Below are positions 51,060-59,038 of a stretch of 64,000 bases of DNA, one piece after another (within the stretch, counting starts at the first letter, position 1; each line of letters starts with the position of its first letter). The position numbers were made by a program, and so were the translations under genes. Under the pieces are notes generated by a model, which was not told where the DNA came from, searched no databases, and was given only the letters and a program-made list of their open reading frames with translations. The stretch spans positions 1 through 64,000 of the forward strand of contig CP064972.1 of assembly GCA_016699405.1 (NCBI GenBank), written 5' to 3'. This stretch comes from Holophagales bacterium (GTDB lineage Bacteria > Acidobacteriota > Thermoanaerobaculia > Multivoradales > JAGPDF01).

Positions 51060-51788
51060 ATGCGTATCGTTACGGTGACCAACCAGAAGGGGGGAGTGGG
51101 GAAGACGACGCTCGTCTGCCACCTTGCGCTCGCCGGCGTCGAGCGCGGGCTGCGTACGCTCGTCGTCGACCTCGACACCCAGGGCAACGCCAGCACGATG
51201 CTGGCGCGGGACGCGGCAGTAGCCCGCCAGGCCGGCGGCGCCGCCGCGCTCTTCGCCGACGGTCCCATCGCGCCCTCGGTCACCGAAGGCGGCCTTCACT
51301 TGCTCCACGGCCACCAGCGCCTCGACGAGGTCGACCAACGGGTCGGTCTCGCCGACGCGACGCGAGTCCGCGACCGGCTGCGGGCGCTGCCCTACGACCT
51401 GGTGGTGATCGACACGCCGCCGGCGATCGGCCTGCGCCACCTCGGCCCGCAAGTCTGGGCCGATCTCGTGGTGACGCCGCTCGAGCCGAACAGCTTCTCG
51501 CTGCTCGCCCTCGGACAGACGCTTGCGACGATCGAGGAGATCCGCGCCATCCGGCCGGGGCTCGAGAACCGTGTCCTGATCAACCGCTTCACACGCTCTT
51601 CCGGCCAGCAGAACCGCTACATCGCGCTGCTGGGCGAGCACGTGCCGCTGACGCGGCCGTTTCTCACGCTGCGCGTAGCGGTCTCGGACGCGCTCGACGA
51701 AGGAGTCCCGGTCTGGCGCTTCCGCCGCGCCGACCGCGAGACGCGGGAGACCTGGATGGAGCTCTGTGGAGGGCTGATCGATGGCTGA
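51060..51788 (+). CDS. parA: ParA-family partition ATPase
   Basis: 242-residue deviant Walker ATPase: M-R-I-V-T-V-T-N-Q-K-G-G-V-G-K-T-T-L at the N-terminus, V-V-D-L-D-T-Q-G-N-A and V-V-I-D-T-P-P-A-I-G. Like small ParA/Soj/IncC proteins without an N-terminal HTH. GTG 51057 is an alternative start. It follows trbI after 10 bp and overlaps parB by eight bases, so partition and transfer genes are probably read as one transcript. Confidence 0.93.
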   Translation: MRIVTVTNQKGGVGKTTLVCHLALAGVERGLRTLVVDLDTQGNASTMLARDAAVARQAGGAAALFADGPIAPSVTEGGLHLLHGHQRLDEVDQRVGLADATRVRDRLRALPYDLVVIDTPPAIGLRHLGPQVWADLVVTPLEPNSFSLLALGQTLATIEEIRAIRPGLENRVLINRFTRSSGQQNRYIALLGEHVPLTRPFLTLRVAVSDALDEGVPVWRFRRADRETRETWMELCGGLIDG

Positions 51789-52707
51789 AGCGACCCTGGG
51801 GATGAGCTCGCTCGACCGGCTGCGCGAGCTGAAGGAGGAGACCGAGCGCCGCCAGGCGGGCGGCAAGCGGCGCGTGGTCGATCTGCCGATCGGCGAAGTC
51901 CACCCCGACCCGCGCCAGGTCCGCAGCGACTTCGTCGCCGACGTCCTGAGCGCCGAGGACCAGGAGGATCTGGAAGGCCTCGCCCGGAACATCGCCGCGA
52001 TCGGCATCCACAACCCGATCCACGTGCGGCCCGACCCGGACGGCGGCTACGTCATCATCTCCGGCGAGCGCCGCTGGCGCGCCGCAGGCATCGCCGGTCT
52101 CGAGACCGTCCCCTGCCTCGTCGCCGCCGGCGCCGAGCACGACACCGGCCGCAACACGCTCACCCAGCTCTCCGAGAACCTCCAGCGCTCGAACCTCAAA
52201 CTCCTCGACGTCGCGAACGCCCTCAAGCGCTGCCTCGACGAGACCGGCCTCGGCCAGGCGGAGCTGGCGAAGGAGCTGGGCAAGTCGAAGTCCTGGGTGT
52301 CGAAGTACCTGGCGCTCCTGAAGGCGGAAGGGCCGTTCCGAGCGGCCCTGGACGAAGGGCTCCTCGGAAATCCTGAGACGGCGCGGATGTTCGGTCGGCT
52401 CGACTCTAAGCAGCAGGAGAGACTCTTGCGCCGTGCTCGCAAGACGTCGGACCCAATCTCCCATCTAGAGGTACTGCGCCTTGACCGTGGCAATAGGCCG
52501 CCGGGAGCGGATCCCGCTTCTGCGCCTAGCCTCGCAGCTCGCGAGTACGAGGACCAGGCGGTCCGCCCCCGGCGGGTCAACGAAGAACCGATGTTCGATC
52601 TGCACCTGTCGGCGCGGCAGATCCGAGAGCTTGTCCGGCGCTTGGGAGGGGAGCCACCCACAGACGACGGCAGTTTGGTGGCGGATCTGCTGGCCCTACT
52701 CTCATGA
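51781..52707 (+). CDS. parB: ParB-family partition/regulatory protein
   Basis: 308 residues. N-terminal CTP-binding ParB domain with I-G-I-H-N-P-I-H-V-R-P, V-I-I-S-G-E-R-R-W-R-A-A-G and N-L-Q-R-S-N-L; central HTH (L-G-Q-A-E-L-A-K-E-L-G-K-S-K-S-W-V-S-K-Y-L). The C-terminus is less conserved. A KorB-like second role as regulator of transfer genes is possible, since its gene is within the transfer operon. No parS site was identified. Confidence 0.92.
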   Translation: MAEATLGMSSLDRLRELKEETERRQAGGKRRVVDLPIGEVHPDPRQVRSDFVADVLSAEDQEDLEGLARNIAAIGIHNPIHVRPDPDGGYVIISGERRWRAAGIAGLETVPCLVAAGAEHDTGRNTLTQLSENLQRSNLKLLDVANALKRCLDETGLGQAELAKELGKSKSWVSKYLALLKAEGPFRAALDEGLLGNPETARMFGRLDSKQQERLLRRARKTSDPISHLEVLRLDRGNRPPGADPASAPSLAAREYEDQAVRPRRVNEEPMFDLHLSARQIRELVRRLGGEPPTDDGSLVADLLALLS

Positions 52708-52733
52708 ATCTCGCTGTTCGGTGCTCGCCCAAC

Positions 52734-52762
52734 TTGACGCGCACCAAATCGAGGAATATTAT
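52734..52762 (+). promoter_or_regulatory. Strong sigma-70-type promoter giving a leaderless transcript
   Basis: TTGACG (52734-52739), exactly 17 bp, TATTAT (52757-52762), eight bases before the ATG at 52771. Both hexamers match consensus at five of six positions, rare in this GC-rich sequence. There is no room for a ribosome site, so translation probably begins at the 5' end. Confidence 0.75.
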
Positions 52763-52770
52763 TCTCTTCC

Positions 52771-53361
52771 ATGGAGCACAACTCGACCTCTCCTGCCCAG
52801 ACTGTCATCGGGGACCTAGATGGTCTCTGGCCCACGCTGTTCGACTGCCTCGAAGCCGCCGTCGCAACGGCTGTGGAGGACTTTCAGCGACGCCAACGAC
52901 CGGTGGAGCCTTTCCACCTCGCAAGCGGCGTTCGCAACGAGTTCTTCTGGCGAATGAAGGAGGGCGGTCTCCAAGGATGCCGTGTCGCAGCCCTGAGCAA
53001 CAATGGGGTAATGGTCGAATACGGCGGGTACCACCTTCGCCTGTTGAAGATGGACGAAGAGGGTGGAGTACCAGACCAAGGTCGCTCGGCCGCATTTCAG
53101 GGATATTGCGAGCAGCTACCGCTACTCCCGGAAGGAACTGAGGGATTCCTGTCGCCCGGCGCGCTGAAGCTCGTGCTGCTCTGGAAGTTCGACAGTGAGA
53201 CTCATTCTCTGGGGGCGCTCCACTTGTGGCTCCCGAGCGAATGGACGGTGGTGATTCCGCAACCGGTCCCGCACCAACAGCCCGTCGAAGTGGAAGTTGA
53301 AGAGGAGCTCATCGCGATCGATCTCATCGAGGACGGTATCGATGAGAATAAGGTGGGCTGA
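52771..53361 (+). CDS. Hypothetical partner of the XRE-ImmA protein
   Basis: 196-residue protein, not recognised. It has an aromatic-rich middle (E-F-F-W-R-M-K-E-G-G-L-Q-G, V-E-Y-G-G-Y-H-L-R-L-L), a second half with L-V-L-L-W-K-F-D and L-H-L-W-L-P-S-E-W-T-V-V, and a very acidic tail (V-E-V-E-E-E-L-I-A-I-D-L-I-E-D-G). There is no membrane segment. It overlaps the next gene by one base (TGATG), hence a coupled two-gene unit with its own strong promoter. Lower GC than parB suggests acquired cargo. Confidence 0.6.
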   Translation: MEHNSTSPAQTVIGDLDGLWPTLFDCLEAAVATAVEDFQRRQRPVEPFHLASGVRNEFFWRMKEGGLQGCRVAALSNNGVMVEYGGYHLRLLKMDEEGGVPDQGRSAAFQGYCEQLPLLPEGTEGFLSPGALKLVLLWKFDSETHSLGALHLWLPSEWTVVIPQPVPHQQPVEVEVEEELIAIDLIEDGIDENKVG

Positions 53362-54491
53362 TGAATGGCTATCGACTTCGTCTGGCTCGCGGCCTCCGTC
53401 GGCTGACGCAAACTCAGCTCGCCGAGCGTGCTGCTACTAGTCAGGCAACTATCGCGAAGCTAGAAAGCGGCCAGTTGGAGGCGTCTGCAGATCTCCTTGA
53501 GAGATTGACTCTCCAGATCGGCTTCCCGGTGGCGTTTCTGCTGGGTAGCGATTCGGTAGAGCTTCCCGAGGGCTCGCTACTCCTTTATCGCAAGAAGGCA
53601 AAGCTCTCCAAGGCTGATCAGGAGCAGATCTACAACTTGTCGCAGCTGGCTTTGACCGCGGTGGTCGAGCTGCGTCGACGGTTCAAACCGATTGCGACGA
53701 CGTTCCCTGTCCTCTGTGATTCAAGCGCCAAGGACGCCGCCGGCCTGATCCGCAACGCTCTTGGAGTGAAGCCGGGTGCACCTGTCGAGCGGCTGATTCA
53801 GCGTCTTGAAGCGAGTGGCGTGATCTGCTTGGCACTGCCTCTCGGGGATGACTGCGCAGACTTCGACGCATTCAGTGCTCTGGCTGCACAAGAGACTCCC
53901 GTGATCGCGTACCACGCGTTCCGGCCGACTGACCGAGTCAGGATGAGCGTAGCTCACGAGGCGGGGCATCTCGCCCTGCACGGCTCTGCACAGCTAGGCC
54001 CACAGGAGGTGGAAGCGGAAGCTTATGAGGTTGCTGGCGAGGTGCTTCTGCCCAGCGAGGAGGTTCTTTCTGAGCTGACCTTGCCGATCACCGTCAGCGA
54101 ACTCCTTCGCCTGAAACGCCGATGGGGAGTCTCCATAGCGGCATTGATTCAGCGGGCGCGTCATCTGAACCGGATCTCTGTCGATCAGCAGAAGCGCCTG
54201 TTCATCAAGCTCGGCAAGCTGGGGTGGCGGCAGATCGAACCGGGGAGCGAAGGACTTGCTCCCGAGAAGCCTCGCCTGTTCGCACGGATGTTCGATGCCG
54301 TCTACCACGGAGACGCGAAGGCCTTCGCTGACACCCTCGGGTACCCGACCGCTCTAGTAGAAGCACTCCTCGCCGCCAACGGTGTAGCCCCTTCCTCCGA
54401 ACCAAGCAGTCGTGGGCAGCTGGTGGAATTCTCGCGACTAACTCCACGCGCGGCGACCGGGCCGAGAGGTTTGACACAGCGGTCGAGCTAG
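53361..54491 (+). CDS. XRE-HTH and ImmA/IrrE metallopeptidase protein
   Basis: 376 residues. N-terminal XRE-type helix-turn-helix (R-L-T-Q-T-Q-L-A-E-R-A-A-T-S-Q-A-T-I-A-K-L-E-S-G), helical linker, and an ImmA/IrrE zinc peptidase domain with H199-E-A-G-H203-L-A-L-H and a later E-A-E-A-Y-E-V-A-G-E. In mobile elements such proteins cleave a repressor (as in ICEBs1) or act as antitoxin/defence partners. The upstream gene is the likely partner or substrate. Could regulate element transfer, but the separate promoter and low GC also fit a cargo module. Confidence 0.82.
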   Translation: MNGYRLRLARGLRRLTQTQLAERAATSQATIAKLESGQLEASADLLERLTLQIGFPVAFLLGSDSVELPEGSLLLYRKKAKLSKADQEQIYNLSQLALTAVVELRRRFKPIATTFPVLCDSSAKDAAGLIRNALGVKPGAPVERLIQRLEASGVICLALPLGDDCADFDAFSALAAQETPVIAYHAFRPTDRVRMSVAHEAGHLALHGSAQLGPQEVEAEAYEVAGEVLLPSEEVLSELTLPITVSELLRLKRRWGVSIAALIQRARHLNRISVDQQKRLFIKLGKLGWRQIEPGSEGLAPEKPRLFARMFDAVYHGDAKAFADTLGYPTALVEALLAANGVAPSSEPSSRGQLVEFSRLTPRAATGPRGLTQRSS

Positions 54492-54570
54492 GCCTGTATC
54501 GGTTCGCAGGTGTTCCGCTCTCACGGCCGGTGTCGTTTCATCGGCGCCCCACATTCGATTCCGCTGCTCG

Positions 54571-54623
54571 CGGCGCGCAAGGCCGAGCCCTGCGGGTGGC
54601 CTGCGGCCAGCCTTGTCGCGCCG
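54571..54623. repeat. Hairpin repeat, copy D (diverged)
   Basis: Left arm CGGCGCGCAAGGC (54571-54583) pairs with GCCTTG-T-CGCGCCG (54610-54623) with one bulged T. Positions 54578-54615 match 33151-33188 with one mismatch in 38 bases, loop included, so these two are clear duplicates. It lies about 25 bp before the radC start. A ten-base piece of the iteron unit is just upstream, inverted. Confidence 0.65.
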
Positions 54624-54648
54624 CTGCGCGGCTTCATCTCGGGTGGGC

Positions 54649-55182
54649 ATGCGCCGAACGACACCCAACCGCGAGAACCGAGATCCCCAGCCCCAGAACC
54701 GCCTCAACCTCGTCGAGCCCGGTGAGCCGGGCTTCGAACCGGAGACCATCGCCCGCTACCGCGTGGCCCTGGTCCGCGAAGAGGCCACACCGTACGAGTC
54801 GCCCGAGCACTGCGGCGACCCCGCCGCAGCCGCCAAGTTCCTCCACACGATCCTGTCGTCCTGGGACCGCGAGGTCATGGGCGCGCTCTTCCTCGACACG
54901 CGCAACCGCGCGATCGGGCACCAGTTCGCCTACATCGGCACGCTGACCCGGGCCGCAGTCGAGCCGCGGGGCATCCTGACCGCCGCGCTACTCGCCAACG
55001 CCGCCGGCATCCTCCTCTTCCACAACCACCCCTCGGGCGATCCGTCGCCGAGCTCGGAGGATCTGGCCTTCACCCGCCGCATGGCGGAGGCCGGCGAGGT
55101 CGTCGGGATACGGCTCGTTGACCACATCATCGTGGGCGAGGCTCCAGCCTTCGTCTCGTTGCGCCAGAGAGGCGCGTTTTGA
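54649..55182 (+). CDS. radC: RadC/JAB-domain protein
   Basis: 177 residues with the JAMM/MPN-like motif H125-N-H127-P-S-G-D-P-S-P-S-S-E-D, plus F-L-D-T-R-N-R-A-I-G upstream, typical of the RadC JAB domain found on many plasmids and islands. The HhH domain of chromosomal RadC is missing, as usual for mobile-element versions. Function unclear; often beside ArdC/SSB genes and thought to be of anti-defence or DNA-processing type. ATG 54649 is the conserved start. The last recognisable backbone gene. Confidence 0.85.
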   Translation: MRRTTPNRENRDPQPQNRLNLVEPGEPGFEPETIARYRVALVREEATPYESPEHCGDPAAAAKFLHTILSSWDREVMGALFLDTRNRAIGHQFAYIGTLTRAAVEPRGILTAALLANAAGILLFHNHPSGDPSPSSEDLAFTRRMAEAGEVVGIRLVDHIIVGEAPAFVSLRQRGAF

Positions 55183-55307
55183 GTATGGCCAGGGCGTTGG
55201 TCGCCCAAGAGGCTCCCGGCCGCCCGAGCCGCCGAGCGGTCGGAAAGCTCGGCGTTCCAGATGCGAGCAAGGCGATGTGTAGGGCCTGGTACGACCAGTC
55301 GGCGGGG

Positions 55308-56588
55308 CTAGCGGAGGTTGCTCTGAAGCACCGCTCCGACGAAGCCGAGCAGCACGCAGGCACCAAGCATCAGCGCGACATTGCGTGTCAGTTTCCGGTC
55401 CCGGCCGATCCGAGCGACGAGGGGGAGGTTGACGAGTGCACTGGTTGCGCACGCGAGGAGCGCTGCCAAGGCGGCTGCGTCTATTTCGGATGACGCCTTG
55501 GCGATACTCGCAGCGGCAGCGACGGCACTCGAGCTCGAGACGACGCCACCGATCAGGCTGACGCCGTACAGGCCGACGGCGCCTATGTAGCGTTGCGCGA
55601 GCGTCCCGGCCACTTCGATCGCGAGGAAGAGGCCTCCGAGCTTCAACGCCGCGAGGGGCGAGAAGGGCGACGCCAGCGCGTCGAGCGGAGGCGGAGACGT
55701 GACCTGATCTGCGGCATCGGCCCCGGGGCCCCTTGCTCGTCGAAGCGTCAGGCGTGACATCGCGGTGCCGACGACTGCAAGTGCCAATGGCAGGGCGCAG
55801 ATCCGGAACACGGTCGGCGACAGGAGGGCCAAGATGAGCGCATTCCGTAGGAGCATTGCCGCAGTCGCCAGAGCGACACCCTTTTCTGCATGAACTCGAA
55901 AGCTCGACGGGGCATCGTGAACTCGGCGAGCCAACTCGGTGACCGTGACGGTGCTGTTGATCAGCCCGCCCAGAAAGCCGGTCAGCTCGATGCCGCGGGC
56001 GCCGTAGGTCTTGAGAAGAACGTAGTTCGCGAAGCCCAGCGCGGCAATTAGGATGACCGCGATCCATGCGTCGCGCGCGTCGACGAGCCCCCAAGGGTCG
56101 ATCGCGCCTTCCGGTAAGGCTGGATAAACGACGAACGCGATGATCGCGAGCTGGACGGCGGATCGGAACTCCGACACCGTGAGGCTCTTGCTGAAGCCGG
56201 AAAGCGGTTGCTTCCACGCCAGGAGCCCGGCCGTGACGACGCCGAGCACAGTCGGCGTGAACTGATGACCCCTCCCGGCGAGCAGACCCGCGAAGCCCAC
56301 AAGCAGCAGGGCGATTGACGTCGTCAGCTCCGCGCCCTCTCCGCTGCGAATCGTCTCCAGGTTCAGCAACACGATCAGCACGCCGAGGAGCGCGATCGAC
56401 ACCACACCGTACGGGGGGCCGAGCAGTCCGCCAACGCAACCCAGTAGCGCCGCGAAGGCGAACGTTCGAAGCCCGGCTTCCTTGCCGCTTCGTTCTCGCT
56501 CGATGCCGACGAACAGACCGATGACGAGCGCGAGTGCGATGCGCGCGAGCGTCGGCCAATGAGGCCAGATCTCCCGCAACGAGTCCAT
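55308..56588 (-). CDS. MgtC/SapB-DUF4010 membrane protein
   Basis: 426-residue polytopic membrane protein. N-terminal MgtC/SapB segment (L-A-L-V-I-G-L-F-V-G-I-E-R-E-R, G-L-R-T-F-A-F-A-A-L-L-G) is followed by a DUF4010-like membrane domain with T-G-F-L-G-G-L-I-N-S-T-V-T-V-T-E-L and a later S-L-I-G-G-V-V-S-S-S-S-A-V. Role possibly in ion homeostasis; not established. ATG 56588 chosen because the extension to 56645 overlaps no ribosome site and adds no hydrophobic part. Confidence 0.82.
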   Translation of the reverse strand: MDSLREIWPHWPTLARIALALVIGLFVGIERERSGKEAGLRTFAFAALLGCVGGLLGPPYGVVSIALLGVLIVLLNLETIRSGEGAELTTSIALLLVGFAGLLAGRGHQFTPTVLGVVTAGLLAWKQPLSGFSKSLTVSEFRSAVQLAIIAFVVYPALPEGAIDPWGLVDARDAWIAVILIAALGFANYVLLKTYGARGIELTGFLGGLINSTVTVTELARRVHDAPSSFRVHAEKGVALATAAMLLRNALILALLSPTVFRICALPLALAVVGTAMSRLTLRRARGPGADAADQVTSPPPLDALASPFSPLAALKLGGLFLAIEVAGTLAQRYIGAVGLYGVSLIGGVVSSSSAVAAAASIAKASSEIDAAALAALLACATSALVNLPLVARIGRDRKLTRNVALMLGACVLLGFVGAVLQSNLR

Positions 56589-56668
56589 GGCGCATTGTAC
56601 TCCCGCGAACGCGAGACAAACGGGCTCTGGAAGGTGACGCCGCACGAGATCTGCGGTTCGCAGACCTA

Positions 56669-57160
56669 CTATCTGCGGGCCGATCCGCCGGCGTCGCCAC
56701 CCCGCTTCATTGTCGCACCAAGCGCATCGCCGTCCGCGCCGCGCCTAGCCTGGGACTGTCCTTCGAGACCCTCCCAAAGACGTTCGAAGGAGCCACGCAG
56801 GCGACGGAGCTCCTCGAGGTGGAGACCGGAGAGCACGGCGAGTCGGTTCTCACTACGGCGAGTGAGGCGAAGGCGGACTGCGCGATGGTCTGCGGCGTCC
56901 GCGACGCGTCGAATCAAGCCGGCCGCGACAGCCCTGTCGACGAGGCCGACGACGCTGTGGTGACGGACCATCAGGTACTCCGAGACCTCACCGAGAGTCG
57001 GTCCCATCGGGTCGGTGTGGCCACGAACCGCGAGGAGGAGCTGATGCTGGGCAGGGGTCAGACCCGCGGCTCTAGCTCGCTGCTCGCTCCACTTCACGAA
57101 GCGGCGGAGGCCCACGCGAAGCGCGAGCAGCTGGTCGTAGGGGATGGTCGCGTTGGTCAT
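56669..57160 (-). CDS. MarR-family regulator
   Basis: 163-residue winged-helix repressor: L-T-P-A-Q-H-Q-L-L-L-A-V-R-G, L-G-E-V-S-E-Y-L-M-V-R-H-H-S-V-V-G-L-V-D-R, then D-A-A-D-H-R-A-V-R-L-R-L-T, the standard MarR wing. It is divergent from the ClC gene with only 24 bp between starts, and a perfect palindrome lies there, so it likely controls both genes. Effector unknown. The C-terminal tail is Gly/Arg-rich. Confidence 0.88.
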   Translation of the reverse strand: MTNATIPYDQLLALRVGLRRFVKWSEQRARAAGLTPAQHQLLLAVRGHTDPMGPTLGEVSEYLMVRHHSVVGLVDRAVAAGLIRRVADAADHRAVRLRLTRRSENRLAVLSGLHLEELRRLRGSFERLWEGLEGQSQARRGADGDALGATMKRGGDAGGSARR

Positions 57161-57167
57161 ATCGTGG

Positions 57168-57182
57168 CGCGATATTATCGCG
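57168..57182. promoter_or_regulatory. MarR operator palindrome
   Basis: CGCGATATTATCGCG is a perfect 15-bp palindrome with seven-base arms centred between the divergent MarR and ClC starts. MarR proteins bind 15-20 bp dyads of this type. The space is too short for two ordinary leaders. Confidence 0.65.
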
Positions 57183-57184
57183 AA

Positions 57185-58951
57185 GTGAGCCAGCTATCGC
57201 ACCCCCGACGCATTGCGCTTATGAGCATCTGTGCCGTAGTCCTCGGCGTCGCCAGCGGCTTGGCGGGCTTCCTCCTGTTGAAGCTCATTGGCCTGATGAC
57301 CAACCTGTTTCTGTTCCACCGACTTGGCGTCGACATCCCGTCCTTTAGCCAACTCCACGCCGGACCCGGCGTCGTTGCTGCCGCCGTGGTGGGGGGGCTG
57401 GCGGTTTCCGTACTGGCCCGGTGGTCGCCTGCTATTCGCGGGCACGGCATTCCCGAGGCAATGGAGGTGGTGCTGACGCGACAGAGTCGCATCGCACCCA
57501 GCACGGCGGTCGCGAAGCCGTTGTCGGCAGCCATCGCGATCGGTACCGGCGGCCCCTTCGGAGCCGAGGGGCCGATCATCGTCACGGGAGGCGCCTTGGG
57601 TTCTCTCCTCGGCCAAGTGCTCGAGGTCTCTCCGGCGGAGCGCAAGATCCTGCTAGCGGCCGGTGCCGCCGCGGGAATGGCGGCGACCTTCGGAGCACCG
57701 CTGGCGTCGATTCTGCTGGCTTTCGAGCTTCTGCTGTTCGAGTTCTCGACTCGTGCCTTCGTTCCCCTGGCCGTCGCGGCATCGATTGCTGCGGGCATCC
57801 ACGCTTGGCTCCTGGGGCCCGGCCCGCTGTTTGCGGTGCCGCCACATGACTTCACTGGTCTCGAAACCTTGCCCTTCTTCGCGATTTTGGGAATTGCCTG
57901 TGGGGGACTGGCGGTGGTCGTGAGCCGGGGGTTGTTCTTGGTCGAGGCGAGCTTCCGCCGCCTACCGCTGGACGAGATCTGGCATCCAGTTGTCGGAGCG
58001 GGAGTGTTCGCCACGGTCGGACTCCTGGAGCCTCGTGCCCTCGGCGTCGGCTACGACGCCATTTCGGATGTGCTGGCTGGCAGGCTTGCCATCGGGGCGC
58101 TTCTCACGCTTCTCGCCGTCAAGCTCGTCGCGTGGTGGGTCGCGCTCGGATCCGGAACCTCGGGCGGAACGCTGGCTCCGGTACTGCTGATCAGCGGCAG
58201 TTTTGGCGCCGTGATCGGAAAGCTCCTTAGCCTGAGCTTTCCAGGGCTCCATGTCGACCCGGGCGCCTTCGCACTCGTGGCGATGGCGGCGACATTCGGA
58301 GCCGCCACCAGGGCGACGTTCACCTCGATCGTCTTCCTCTTCGAGCTGACTCGCGACTACGGCATCGTGCTCCCGCTTCTGGTAGCCGCAGTGCTTGCGG
58401 ACCTGGTCGCCGCATTCCTGGCCCGGGAGAGCCTGATGACCGAGAAGCTCGCACGTCGGGGCCTGCGGGTCACCGCCGAGTACGAGGTTAATCCCTTCCG
58501 GCAGGTTCGCGTCGCCTCCGTGATGAGCCGCCAGGTCGAGACATTGCCGGTCGAGACGACGGTGGGTGCAGCACGAGCACGCTTCGCGATCGGGCGACAC
58601 GGCGCCTACCCGATCATCGATGAGCACGGCGTGTTGTGCGGCATCGTTTCGCGTACCGATTTGCTCGGGAATCCGACGGCGAGCTCCGACGGCCCGGTAC
58701 TGTCGATCGCCAGCCGGCAGGTCGTCTCGGTCGCTACTGAGGACAACCTCTTGACCGCGCTGGATCGGATGCTGAGCGAAGATGTGGAGCACTTGCCCGT
58801 GCTCGATCACGGTCGGCTGGTCGGGATCTGCACCCGATCCGACGTGCTGCAGGCGAGACGGGAGCAACTGGAGGCAGAGACACTCCAGCCTGGATGGAAA
58901 CTCGCACCGAGATCGCAGGTCAGGGCGGCCGTGGGTCGTTCTGGAGACTGA
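57185..58951 (+). CDS. ClC-type chloride channel/transporter with CBS domains
   Basis: 588-residue protein with ten or more membrane helices and ClC signature loops: G-H-G-I-P-E-A-M, G-G-P-F-G-A-E-G-P with the gating glutamate, and T-S-G-G-T-L-A-P. The glutamate suggests a chloride/proton exchanger or gated channel. Two CBS domains follow (V-M-S-R-Q-V-E-T-L-P-V..., V-A-T-E-D-N-L-L-T-A-L-D-R-M). GTG 57185 is chosen; ATG 57221 is possible. Probably controlled by the MarR repressor next door. Confidence 0.9.
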   Translation: MSQLSHPRRIALMSICAVVLGVASGLAGFLLLKLIGLMTNLFLFHRLGVDIPSFSQLHAGPGVVAAAVVGGLAVSVLARWSPAIRGHGIPEAMEVVLTRQSRIAPSTAVAKPLSAAIAIGTGGPFGAEGPIIVTGGALGSLLGQVLEVSPAERKILLAAGAAAGMAATFGAPLASILLAFELLLFEFSTRAFVPLAVAASIAAGIHAWLLGPGPLFAVPPHDFTGLETLPFFAILGIACGGLAVVVSRGLFLVEASFRRLPLDEIWHPVVGAGVFATVGLLEPRALGVGYDAISDVLAGRLAIGALLTLLAVKLVAWWVALGSGTSGGTLAPVLLISGSFGAVIGKLLSLSFPGLHVDPGAFALVAMAATFGAATRATFTSIVFLFELTRDYGIVLPLLVAAVLADLVAAFLARESLMTEKLARRGLRVTAEYEVNPFRQVRVASVMSRQVETLPVETTVGAARARFAIGRHGAYPIIDEHGVLCGIVSRTDLLGNPTASSDGPVLSIASRQVVSVATEDNLLTALDRMLSEDVEHLPVLDHGRLVGICTRSDVLQARREQLEAETLQPGWKLAPRSQVRAAVGRSGD

Positions 58952-59038
58952 GTCGAGGTCGAAGGCTGCCAAGCGATGGGAGGACCTCGTGTCGGCGTGA
59001 TCTGGAGCGACCGCGCTCGGGCCCTGGCCCGAGAGGCT

